The notes beneath the pieces were generated by a model, which ran no database searches, was not told the origin of the DNA, and worked only from the letters and a program-made list of their open reading frames with translations. A stretch of 64,000 bases of DNA from Bifidobacterium sp. ESL0690 (GTDB lineage Bacteria; Actinomycetota; Actinomycetes; Actinomycetales; Bifidobacteriaceae). The DNA lies in the NCBI RefSeq assembly GCF_029392315.1, contig NZ_CP113939.1, forward strand, positions 930,001-994,000. Reading direction: 5' to 3'. Below, piece after piece: positions 35,911 through 44,266 of this stretch; position 1 is the stretch's first letter, and every line of letters starts with the position of its first letter. Made by a program: the position numbers and the translations under genes.

Positions 35911-37413
35911 ATGGCTGATTTTGATGAGATTCTCGCCGCGCAGTCCGATTTCGACGCGGGCGATCGTGAATGGCTTCATTTGTTGGTGGCGGACTGGCAG
36001 GTCATCGCCGATTTGAGTTTTGCGGACCTGCTGCTGGTGCTTCGGCGCGACGACGGCAAATACATCGTCGCCGAGCAGTGCCGCCCATCCACCGTGATGA
36101 CGATGCGCAGCGATGACGCCGTGGGCAACGAGGTCTCGCCGAACCTCGTCGACGAGATCGACACCGCGATGAACGCCGAAGGGGTGCTGCACACCACCAC
36201 GCTTCATCAGGTCGGCAAATCAAGCGTCTGCAACGTCTATGCACCGGTGCGCTGCGGCAACAAGACACTTGGCGTGGTGGTGCGCGAGACAAATATGTCG
36301 ACCCGCGAATCCAACGGCCGCTACGAATCCGAAAGCATCAACGCTGGAAAGATGCTCTTCGAAATGATTCCTCGTGGTCAATTCCCATATCATGACGCGC
36401 TGATGAGCCAGCAACACAACGCCAGGGTCTCGGACGGTTTCATCATCCTCGGCCCCACCGGCATCGTCAAATATGCCGCGCCCAACGCCATCAGCTGCTT
36501 CCGCAGGCTTGGTGCCATCACCCAAATGGAAGGACACTACCTAAGCGAAATAGGAACGCAACTGCTCCATCCCAAAGACCCGGTCCCCGAGACCCTGCCG
36601 CTGGTCCTGAGCGGCAAAGCGGCCGCCGACTGCGAGCTTGATGCCAACAATTCCATGGTTTCGATGCATTCGCTGCCGCTCTACAACGAAACAGGACGCG
36701 CCGGCGCCATCGTGCTGTGCCGCGATGTCACGGAACTGCGCCGCCGCGAACAGGAACTGCAAACGAAGGACGCAACCATCTCCGAAATCCACCACAGGGT
36801 AAAGAACAATCTCCAGACAGTGTCTGCATTGCTCCGCCTGCAGGCGCGAAAAACGAAATCACAGGAGGTGAAAACCGAGCTCAAGGAAGCGCAACGACGT
36901 ATCCAGACCATCGCCACCGTGCACGAGGGCCTGAGCCAGACCGTCAACGAGATCGTCGACTACGACGCCGTGATCTCCAATTTGCTCAAGATGAGCGTTG
37001 ACCTGGCCACGATGGACGACCAGCATATCCATATCCGCTATATCGGCAAGTTCGGCATGATGCCGGCGCAGGACGCCACGCCGCTTTCGCTGGTCTTGAC
37101 CGAGCTCATCACCAATGCCGTCGAGCATGGTTTCGAAGGCCGCAAGGAAGGCAACATCACCATTTCCGTGGGACGCAGCGGCAATCACCTGAACGTCGTC
37201 GTCGAGGATGACGGCTCCGGCCTGGCTGCGGAGGAAGACAACGGCATGGCCCGTTCCTCCGGCTCCGGACTCGGTACGCAGATCATCAACACCTTCGTGA
37301 CCAACGATTTCAACGGCACCGTGCGCTGGGACGAACGCCACGGCGGCGGCACAAGGGTCATCCTCGACATCAACCTGCGTGCGGCGCAGGAAGGCGACGA
37401 GGGGGAGTACTGA
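35911..37413 (+). CDS. pdtaS: Sensor histidine kinase, PdtaS-like
   Basis: A cytosolic sensor kinase of 500 residues, almost the length of mycobacterial PdtaS. Order: an N-terminal GAF-type sensor domain (about residues 1-145), a PAS domain (about 170-275), a HisKA_2 dimerisation/phosphoacceptor part with IHHRVKNNLQTVSALLRLQ (phospho-His near 294-295), and an HATPase domain with LTELITNAVEHGF, DDGSGL and GSGLGTQI. There is no membrane helix. The cognate regulator in this family is the antiterminator PdtaR, not seen in this window. The neighbour is a WhiB1-like gene, the same pairing as in mycobacteria. The start codon at 35911 lacks a good ribosome binding site. Confidence 0.88.
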   Translation: MADFDEILAAQSDFDAGDREWLHLLVADWQVIADLSFADLLLVLRRDDGKYIVAEQCRPSTVMTMRSDDAVGNEVSPNLVDEIDTAMNAEGVLHTTTLHQVGKSSVCNVYAPVRCGNKTLGVVVRETNMSTRESNGRYESESINAGKMLFEMIPRGQFPYHDALMSQQHNARVSDGFIILGPTGIVKYAAPNAISCFRRLGAITQMEGHYLSEIGTQLLHPKDPVPETLPLVLSGKAAADCELDANNSMVSMHSLPLYNETGRAGAIVLCRDVTELRRREQELQTKDATISEIHHRVKNNLQTVSALLRLQARKTKSQEVKTELKEAQRRIQTIATVHEGLSQTVNEIVDYDAVISNLLKMSVDLATMDDQHIHIRYIGKFGMMPAQDATPLSLVLTELITNAVEHGFEGRKEGNITISVGRSGNHLNVVVEDDGSGLAAEEDNGMARSSGSGLGTQIINTFVTNDFNGTVRWDERHGGGTRVILDINLRAAQEGDEGEY

Positions 37414-37585
37414 CGGTGTGGCTGTATATCGGTATACCGGTATAACGGTTCTGTGATGTCGGTACGAGTTGCACCGTTGCTTTTCGTGTTACAAACTCGT
37501 TTTATTCGCTAGCCGTGCGTTCCTGACGGATTCGTCGGTTGAATGCAACCGGGCACATAGCCTCACCGACACAACCCGGATAGCA

Positions 37586-37623
37586 AATGTCCCTTCCGAT
37601 TCCAACGAACCGGAAGGGACATT
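37586..37623. terminator. Hairpin between pdtaS and whiB
   Basis: AATGTCCCTTCCG (37586-37598) pairs perfectly with CGGAAGGGACATT (37611-37623) between two convergent genes. No T-run is present, so it is a probable but non-classical terminator. Confidence 0.55.
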
Positions 37624-37692
37624 GACGTTAAGAAACTACAAACAAGCCACTCGCTGGCGCTGTACTCTCCAAGCACATCGCAACAAACGAAA

Positions 37693-37971
37693 TCAGACCT
37701 GCATCTGCATGTTCTGGCTGCGACGGGCGCGCATGGCGCGACGTTTCAGAGCGCGGCGCTCATCCTCGCTCAAGCCGCCCCAGACGCCATAGTCCTGGTT
37801 GGTGTCGAGCGCGCATTTCAGGCACGCGTCGATGACCTTGCAGGTACGGCAGATGGCCTTGGCCTCTTCGATTTGCTGATAGGCGGCGCCCGTGTTGCCG
37901 ACGGGGAAGAAAAGCTCAGGGTCCTTGTCACGGCATGCCGCTTTGGCCCGCCAATCAAAAGCATTACTCAT
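37693..37971 (-). CDS. WhiB-family iron-sulfur transcription factor (WhiB1-like)
   Basis: A small actinobacterial [4Fe-4S] regulator that works with the primary sigma factor. From ATG 37971 it has 92 residues. The four cluster cysteines are C13, C41, C44 and C50 (spacing C-x27-C-x2-C-x5-C); the GVWGGLSEDERRALKRR turn and basic tail follow. The opening WRAKAACRDKDPELFFPVGN closely follows the WhiB1 pattern. A longer reading from 38013 adds residues not typical of the family. It lies tail to tail with the PdtaS-like kinase and just downstream of the LCP gene group on the same strand. Confidence 0.93.
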   Translation of the reverse strand: MSNAFDWRAKAACRDKDPELFFPVGNTGAAYQQIEEAKAICRTCKVIDACLKCALDTNQDYGVWGGLSEDERRALKRRAMRARRSQNMQMQV

Positions 37972-38071
37972 AGAAGCAAACGACCTTCCTATTTGTCCTC
38001 GACTGCATTCCACTACTTAGATAATCACGAAAACGACAATTTTTCAAGGGATTTTGCCAGAAAAATAGATT

Positions 38072-39412
38072 TTAATTGTTTCCGAGCATTTCCGCCAAGG
38101 TGCCGACCGTGCCCGGCTTATGGGTGCCGGTCGCCAGTTGTTCGAACAATTCGAGGTTTTTCGTATCGTCCAGCAGAACGGTGGAACCCACGCCATCGAC
38201 GTAGTGGTCGGGGTCGGTCCAGTAGACGGAGCCGGAGATGCCCTGTTTGCCTGTGGCGGCCTTGAACGCCATGGCCATCGACAGAAGCGTCAGCGGGTTG
38301 GTCTGTTTGTCCACCTCGATGGAGGAGAGGGCGGCTTTGGCGACTTTCTGCGCCTTTGCCGGGTTCTTCATGGTCTCTGACGACGAAGCCTTGCTCATGA
38401 TGGCTCCGATGACCTGGCGCTGGCGTTCGGCGCGCCCGAAATCGCCCTTCGGATCGGAGTAGCGCATGCGTGAGAAGGCCAGGGCGGTGCCGCCGTCGGC
38501 CATGTGGCAGCCGGCCTGCCAGTTGAGTCCGGAGTAAGCGTCGTTGACCGTGGTGTCATAGCAGAGGTTGACCCCGCCCAGCGCGTCAACCACCTTGGTC
38601 AGGCCGTTGAACTTGATTTCGGCGACGTGATCGATTTTCTGTCCGGTTATGTCTTCGACTTCGCCGGTGAGCGTTTTCTTGCTCTGTGTCTCGGCGACGG
38701 CGTTGATTTTCATACTGGTTCCGTCGACTTTGACCAGCGAATCGCGCGGAATCGAGATGAGCGAGGAGCTGCCGTGCTTCGGCTTGGTGAGCACCAGCAT
38801 GGTGTCGGTGCGGAAGCCGGGGGTGTCGTCGGCGCTGCCGCCGATGCCGGAATCGTCGCGTTCATCGGAACCGAGCACCAGCCAGGAAGTGCCGTCGGTA
38901 TCGGCCTTGCCGGTCAGCCAATCGGTTTTGTCGAGTTGGGAATTGGCCCAGTTCCAGCAGCCGAAAAGCGCCAGGACGATGGCCAGAATGATGACCAGCA
39001 ACGTGGTGAGTATCCAGTGATGTTTTTTATGCGGCTTGGCCACTTCGCCGCCAAAACCTGAAGGCTGGGCGCGGTTCGGGCGTTGTGGCGGCATTGCGGA
39101 ACCGCCGTAATTTCTTCCGGAACTGCGGGATGATGAGGAACGTGCCGGGGAAGCGACGCGGGAGGAACCGGCGCTTTGCCGCGGTGTACGTGAGGATCTG
39201 GCTGCGGGTGCCACTGGAGCTGGAGCCGCCGGTTGGACCGGCTGACGGCCCGCCGCCCGTTTACGCGGCTTGGTGGGCGAAAATGCGGGAGGGGTCTGTG
39301 GCGGATTGGTCGCGGCGGGCACCCGGCCCGTATCCGGACGCTTGTGCGCGCCCGAGGGTATGAAGCTGGGTGGGGTGCCCTGCGCGTCGTATCCACCAGA
39401 CTGCTTGACCAT
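38072..39412 (-). CDS. LytR-CpsA-Psr (LCP) family phosphotransferase
   Basis: Attaches phosphate-linked glycopolymers to peptidoglycan at the outer face of the membrane. From ATG 39412 (GGGAGGG upstream) it is 446 residues. The first 165 residues are cytoplasmic, rich in P, R, A and S; one membrane helix follows (HHWILTTLLVIILAIVLALFGCW), then the LCP domain with TDTMLVLTKPKHGSSSLISIPRDSLV, LGGVNLCYD and ALAFSRMRYSDPKGDFGRAERQRQVI, the last holding the conserved arginines for the lipid pyrophosphate. A longer reading from 39565 adds residues with no family support. It is the second of two LCP genes in tandem. Confidence 0.92.
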   Translation of the reverse strand: MVKQSGGYDAQGTPPSFIPSGAHKRPDTGRVPAATNPPQTPPAFSPTKPRKRAAGRQPVQPAAPAPVAPAARSSRTPRQSAGSSRVASPARSSSSRSSGRNYGGSAMPPQRPNRAQPSGFGGEVAKPHKKHHWILTTLLVIILAIVLALFGCWNWANSQLDKTDWLTGKADTDGTSWLVLGSDERDDSGIGGSADDTPGFRTDTMLVLTKPKHGSSSLISIPRDSLVKVDGTSMKINAVAETQSKKTLTGEVEDITGQKIDHVAEIKFNGLTKVVDALGGVNLCYDTTVNDAYSGLNWQAGCHMADGGTALAFSRMRYSDPKGDFGRAERQRQVIGAIMSKASSSETMKNPAKAQKVAKAALSSIEVDKQTNPLTLLSMAMAFKAATGKQGISGSVYWTDPDHYVDGVGSTVLLDDTKNLELFEQLATGTHKPGTVGTLAEMLGNN

Positions 39413-39482
39413 AAACCCTCCCGAAAGATAAAAGCAGTTACTACTTTTACTCGCGGAAACGTGTAAGGAATGAAAAATTGCC

Positions 39483-40889
39483 CTACTTCTGCGCAGGAAC
39501 CGCACATACGGTTGCGTTGAGGTACTGATTGGCGACGCCCATGTACTGGCCGGTGACCGGATCATGGATCATGCCGTTGTCTTTGTCTACCGTGCCTCCG
39601 GTGATCGGGTCGATGAGCCTGCCGTCAGAGGTCGTGATAAGGCCGGTCTTCGGGTCGGGCGTGCCTTGCTGCTGGGCTTGCGTGCCGCTGGAGTCTTGGC
39701 TTTGTCCGTTCGTGCTCTGGCTATTGGGATCCTGGCTCTGGTTTTGTCCGTCCGAACTTTGCACAGAGTCGGTGTCTTGCTGGGTCAGAGGCTTGTATTT
39801 GCGCAGTGCGTTCCAGGTATCGTCGGCGTTGTCGGCCCAGACCACGCGGTTATCGGGGTCTGTGGGCGCCGGGACGACGGGGATGGTGCGCGCATAGACG
39901 TGATCTGGCTTGAGGTTGTGCAGGCTCAAGGCAAGACCCGCCAGCGTGGTGGCGTTGGAGAGACCGGCGGAAATATTCAACGACTTCAAGGCCTCGTGGG
40001 CAAGCCGGTAGAGCTGTTGGCTGTTGGTCAGAAGGTTCTTCGACAACGCTTCGGTGAGTACTTCCTTGACCAGATATTGCTGACGTGCGGCGCGCATGAT
40101 GTCGCTGCCGTCGGTGCCAGTTCCGTGGCGCATACGGGCGTACTCGGTGGCCTGCGTGCCGTCGAGATGCTGGAGTCCGCGTTTGAGGTCAAGACCGGTG
40201 TAATCGTCTTTTGTGTCGGTCGGCAGGCAGACGTTGACTCCGCCGATAGCGTTGATCATGCCTTGAAGGCCTTGGAAATCGACGACAATGAAATGTTCGA
40301 GCTTGAGGCCGGTCAGCGCGTTGACCGCATTCATCGTGCAGCTTGCGGCACTGGCGAGGTCGCCGCCTTCGCTCCAGCCGGTGGCGAAAATGGAATTGAA
40401 CATGACGTCGCGCTGTGCGGGGATGACACCCTTGGTGGTCTGGCAACTGGGCGCATTGACCAGGGAATCGCGGGGAATGGAGACCATGTTGATATAGGAG
40501 CGATCGGCGCTGATTTGCACCACCATCGTGGTGTCGGCGTTGTGCTCGCCTTCGTCATCGCTTCCGCCGAGCGCGGCATTATCGCCGCCCTCTCGTGTAT
40601 CCTGCCCCAAAACGAGGAATTCGATGGCTTTGCCCTCATTGGGGTCGACGAGCTTTTCCTCTTTTACGTGCGGTTGGAGGATGGGCTTGATGCTTTTGGG
40701 GGAACGGGCCAACGCGATTGCGGCGACGCCCACCGCAGTGAAAACGAATACGAGAATGCCCACAAGGGTCATGATGATGCCGCTACGCAGCCTGTGACGA
40801 ACGATATAGGCGGTGCCGTGCATGGGTTTGGGCGAGTGCCACCCACCGAGGTTAGGTATTTTGAGGTCTTTGATACGGTGTGAAGCCAT
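39483..40889 (-). CDS. LytR-CpsA-Psr (LCP) family protein
   Basis: A second LCP-type ligase, 468 residues. A short cytoplasmic start (about 35 residues) leads to one membrane helix (IIMTLVGILVFVFTAVGVAAIAL), followed by the LCP domain: HNADTTMVVQISADRSYINMVSIPRDS, IGGVNVCLP and EYARMRHGTGTDGSDIMRAARQQYLV. The C-terminus has a Q/S/D-rich low-complexity linker and then a repeat-like GLITTSDGRLIDPITGGTVDKDNG region. AGAAAGG precedes the ATG. It lies 70 bases ahead of the other LCP gene on the same strand, probably one operon, and is divergent from a large glycosyltransferase gene. Confidence 0.92.
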   Translation of the reverse strand: MASHRIKDLKIPNLGGWHSPKPMHGTAYIVRHRLRSGIIMTLVGILVFVFTAVGVAAIALARSPKSIKPILQPHVKEEKLVDPNEGKAIEFLVLGQDTREGGDNAALGGSDDEGEHNADTTMVVQISADRSYINMVSIPRDSLVNAPSCQTTKGVIPAQRDVMFNSIFATGWSEGGDLASAASCTMNAVNALTGLKLEHFIVVDFQGLQGMINAIGGVNVCLPTDTKDDYTGLDLKRGLQHLDGTQATEYARMRHGTGTDGSDIMRAARQQYLVKEVLTEALSKNLLTNSQQLYRLAHEALKSLNISAGLSNATTLAGLALSLHNLKPDHVYARTIPVVPAPTDPDNRVVWADNADDTWNALRKYKPLTQQDTDSVQSSDGQNQSQDPNSQSTNGQSQDSSGTQAQQQGTPDPKTGLITTSDGRLIDPITGGTVDKDNGMIHDPVTGQYMGVANQYLNATVCAVPAQK

Positions 40890-41122
40890 ATCTTGCCTTT
40901 CTGTTTACCCGCCAGCCGAAGCCTCAGGGGCCGCTGCGGTACTGCAATTCACTATTCCTAGAGGGCATTGTATGCCTAGAGGTTGAATTTTTCCTGAAAA
41001 TTCGATGTAAAAGCCGCTTTGGGCACGACGATTTATTGTACATAACCCTCCATATAAACCAAAATTTCTCCGTATCGGTGTATTTCGGCGTACTAGCGAG
41101 ACCTTCGTCTACACTGGTGAGC

Positions 41123-44100
41123 ATGAGTTCCAACGGCAGTGTCGATATCAAGCGGATTGTGGCCGAGGTAATCGCTTCCAGGCCCCGGATAAGCGGGCAG
41201 AGTGTCGATCGAAGTGTCGCTGCGATTATCAGTGTCGAACATGATGTGAGGTTTTTCCCGGCGACCTTGCGTGCGTTGATGGCCCAGAAAGTCCTGCCGC
41301 GCACCATCGTCATCGCCGATTGCACGGGTGGCACGGCCCAGCCGATGCGCACCGGTTTCACAGTTTCGTCCGTTCCCAGGCTCGGCCATGGGGCGGCGCA
41401 GCAGCTGATGCCGGAACCTCCCGAGCGCGTGGACGTCCAACTGGTGCGTTCCGCCGGGGCTCGCTCTTTTTCCGATGCCGTTTCCAAAGCGTTCCGCTAT
41501 GCCAGCCTTCCCGCCTCCGTTCGTGCGCTTTGGCTTTTGCATGATGATTCCAGGCCCGTGGGCGACGACTGCCTCGAGGCTCTGGTCGAGGCCTGGCACA
41601 ATACGCCCACGGTTTCGCTGATCGGCGCCAAACAGCTTGATTGGGGTGGCACTGAGCTTCATGATGTTGGCAGCTACGCCGGCAAACATTGTCTTCAAAG
41701 CCTTGTGGTCGACGGCGAACCCGATCAGGAGCAGTACGACGGACGCGCCGACGTGTTCGCGGTTTCGCTCGCCGGTGCCCTGATGCCGTTGCAGACCAAA
41801 AAGGAGACCGGGGAAATCAATCCGTGGTTCACGACCTATGCCGAAGGCGCGGATTTCTCGCGGCGCATCTGCGAGGGCGGAGGGCGCGTCATCGTGGTGC
41901 CGCAGGCCCATATCGCCCACCGTCGGGCCCGTTTCGAAGGCATTCGCAGTCGTGCCGGCGAACCCATCGACGAGGAAAACCCGCTGGATGCCACATCCTC
42001 CGTTCTCGATGCCGCGCAGAAATACTATTACACCGATATCCGCGCCCTCTTCTGGCCGTTGATGTGGGTGCTCAACCTTTTCCGCGCCCTGTGGCACGCC
42101 ATCGGTGCGCTTCTCGCCAAAAGCCCGTGGCGGGCCTGGTGCATCCTATGTCTGCCGTGGCGCATGCTCGGCCAACTGCCGCAGATGATTCACGCAAGGC
42201 GTCAGCAGAAGATACGTCACGGAGCCGGAACGGCGGCACTCGATCTGCTGACGGCCGACCACAAGCAGATTGAGGAATGGCGCAAACGCAGCCGCGCCTT
42301 CGATAGCCAGCAGCATACCGAGCTCCTGAGTCCTTTGGCGAAAAGCCATTTGCGGATGCGCGCCGTGCGGCGTTTCGGCTGTGCGGCCCTCATGGCCGTT
42401 GTGGCCTTTGTGGCGGTCGTCGCCTTTGAATGGGGCGTCTTCCGTAGGGTTTGGGGCGGTGCAAGCCTGTATTCGCCGTCGTTGCTGGCCAGCGGGGCGA
42501 GCTTCTCGACCTTGCTTTCGGCGGCCAGTACGCCGTGGGCCTTCGGGGTCGGCATCGGGGTGCCGGCGCCTCCCGCTCCCTGGCTGATGGTTTGGCTGGC
42601 GGCTTCAGTGATTACTATCGGTCATCCGGTCATCGCCATTTCGTTGATGTTCTTCCTCGCTGCTCCGGCCATGGCCCTGGCCTTCTGGGCATTGGCCGGC
42701 GTTTTCACCCGTTCGGACTGGGTGCGCGTGGTCGTGGGCCTGCTGTGGGTCGCCTTGGCATTGGCTTTGGGGGCGTTTGGTAGCGCGAACATTCCGCTAC
42801 TGATGACCATGGTGTTTCTGCCGGCGGCGTTCGCCTTTACGTTCAGGGCTGTGGGGATGTATGGCACCGAGGATCTCGTGCGTTCGCACGCTTCCGTGCA
42901 GGCCGCGGGTTGTGCGGCGTTGTGCTTCGCCGTCACGGTGGCCTGCGAACCGCAGCTGATCTTCCCGCTGATCATCTGCCTGGTCTTCTTCCTCGTGGTC
43001 GTCCGTTCGCACCGTTTGATGCTCCTGCTTATCCCGGTGCCCGGCTTGGCGCTTCTGCTGCCGACACTCGTCAACAGTGTCCATTACGCAAGTGTGGGGG
43101 CGTGGCGGCAGCTTTTCGCCGACGTCATCCAGCCTTCCGCTGACACCGCACCGGCCTCGCTTTCTTTCGGACAGGTTGTTTCGCGTGCCTTCGCCCTTCC
43201 CTTCGGAGGTGATATCCGCTCGCAGCTTTTCAGTCGGCAGGGTATCGAAGCTTTGGCGGTTTTGGCCGCGTTGTGTGTCATCGTGGTGGTGGCGTTGGCC
43301 GCGCTGTTGCTGCCGTTTGCTCTTCGAGCCTCGAGAATGATGTGGTTCGTCGCCATCACCGGACTCGTGCTGGCCATGGCCGCCTCCCGAATCTGTGTGT
43401 CCGTCGAGAGCGGTGACGCCTTTGCCGCGTCTGTGCTTCCCGGCATTGTGCTGACGCTTCTGGCATTGCTTTCCTGCGCCTGCATCGTTTCCGGCGGTGC
43501 GGTCAAGCGTTTCGTGCCTTTGAGGATTTCGGAAAGCGAGCAGGAGCGGCAGAACTTCGAAGCGAATGCTGCTAATGGCAAAGTCAAAGGCGTGGCCATT
43601 AAATTCGGTCGTGCACTGCTTGTCGTGGTGCTGGCGCTATGCACCTTACTGGCCGGGGCGTTCGGCATGCTCTCGCGGGGCAACCAAGTCGAGGCAAGCG
43701 ATACAGGATTGCCTATGGTGGCCGTGGATTATCTGCAAAATAAGGAAAATCATCGCATTCTGGCGCTTCAGGCGGTTGCCGGCAACCATATTGATTTTTC
43801 CGTGATGCGTTCACGGCGTGGTGACTTGGTCGACGTCTCCCCGGCATGGAAGGCCAGTCTCGCTTCCGGCGCCAGCGATCTGTCGGTCGACCTGATCGCG
43901 AAGGCCAGCAGCGAATTGCTTTCCAACGGCAACGACCAGGCCATCGATTCCCTTGCCAAGCTGGGATTCGGCGGCATCTATGTTTCCGCCGATGAATCCG
44001 CATCCGACAAGGACGCCACGCTGCGCCTGATCAGCAACATCAACTCCAGCGACGGTGCCCAATCCCTGGTAAACGCAACGAGCGGAACCTATTACCGGCT

Positions 44101-44266
44101 GACGAAAGTCGATGAAAAGAAGCAAGGCGTGTTGATGAAGGGGATCGACACCGCGCGGCATAGCGTCTGGCGCAAGACCTGGCTATGGTGTCTGGGCATA
44201 GTCATGGTGATTTATGTTCTGGTGGCGATACCCAGAACGCGCAGATACGGGCGGGAACAGGCATGA
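41123..44266 (+). CDS. Large membrane glycosyltransferase, GT2 family
   Basis: A 1047-residue membrane protein that probably builds or modifies an envelope polysaccharide. About residues 30-270 are a GT-A-fold glycosyltransferase: AIISVEHDVRFFPATLRAL, the LWLLHDDSRPVGDDCLEALV stretch with the DD(S) metal/sugar site, and a later EGADFSRRICEGG. After about residue 310 come many hydrophobic helices and a C-terminal extracytoplasmic domain (about 880-1010) before a last helix. A longer frame open from 40880 would overlap the divergent LCP gene; the ATG at 41123 gives a family-like start. The DUF5719 gene overlaps its stop by 4 bases, so both are translated together. Substrate not deducible. Confidence 0.85.
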   Translation: MSSNGSVDIKRIVAEVIASRPRISGQSVDRSVAAIISVEHDVRFFPATLRALMAQKVLPRTIVIADCTGGTAQPMRTGFTVSSVPRLGHGAAQQLMPEPPERVDVQLVRSAGARSFSDAVSKAFRYASLPASVRALWLLHDDSRPVGDDCLEALVEAWHNTPTVSLIGAKQLDWGGTELHDVGSYAGKHCLQSLVVDGEPDQEQYDGRADVFAVSLAGALMPLQTKKETGEINPWFTTYAEGADFSRRICEGGGRVIVVPQAHIAHRRARFEGIRSRAGEPIDEENPLDATSSVLDAAQKYYYTDIRALFWPLMWVLNLFRALWHAIGALLAKSPWRAWCILCLPWRMLGQLPQMIHARRQQKIRHGAGTAALDLLTADHKQIEEWRKRSRAFDSQQHTELLSPLAKSHLRMRAVRRFGCAALMAVVAFVAVVAFEWGVFRRVWGGASLYSPSLLASGASFSTLLSAASTPWAFGVGIGVPAPPAPWLMVWLAASVITIGHPVIAISLMFFLAAPAMALAFWALAGVFTRSDWVRVVVGLLWVALALALGAFGSANIPLLMTMVFLPAAFAFTFRAVGMYGTEDLVRSHASVQAAGCAALCFAVTVACEPQLIFPLIICLVFFLVVVRSHRLMLLLIPVPGLALLLPTLVNSVHYASVGAWRQLFADVIQPSADTAPASLSFGQVVSRAFALPFGGDIRSQLFSRQGIEALAVLAALCVIVVVALAALLLPFALRASRMMWFVAITGLVLAMAASRICVSVESGDAFAASVLPGIVLTLLALLSCACIVSGGAVKRFVPLRISESEQERQNFEANAANGKVKGVAIKFGRALLVVVLALCTLLAGAFGMLSRGNQVEASDTGLPMVAVDYLQNKENHRILALQAVAGNHIDFSVMRSRRGDLVDVSPAWKASLASGASDLSVDLIAKASSELLSNGNDQAIDSLAKLGFGGIYVSADESASDKDATLRLISNINSSDGAQSLVNATSGTYYRLTKVDEKKQGVLMKGIDTARHSVWRKTWLWCLGIVMVIYVLVAIPRTRRYGREQA

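Noticed and set aside
39413..39565. Extra 51 residues at the front of the second LCP protein
   Set aside because: They would run into the preceding LCP gene; ATG 39412 has a clear GGGAGGG upstream.
40880..41122. Extra 81 residues at the front of the membrane glycosyltransferase
   Set aside because: They overlap the divergent LCP gene start and promoter region and read as unstructured, cysteine- and phenylalanine-rich sequence; ATG 41123 gives a family-like start.
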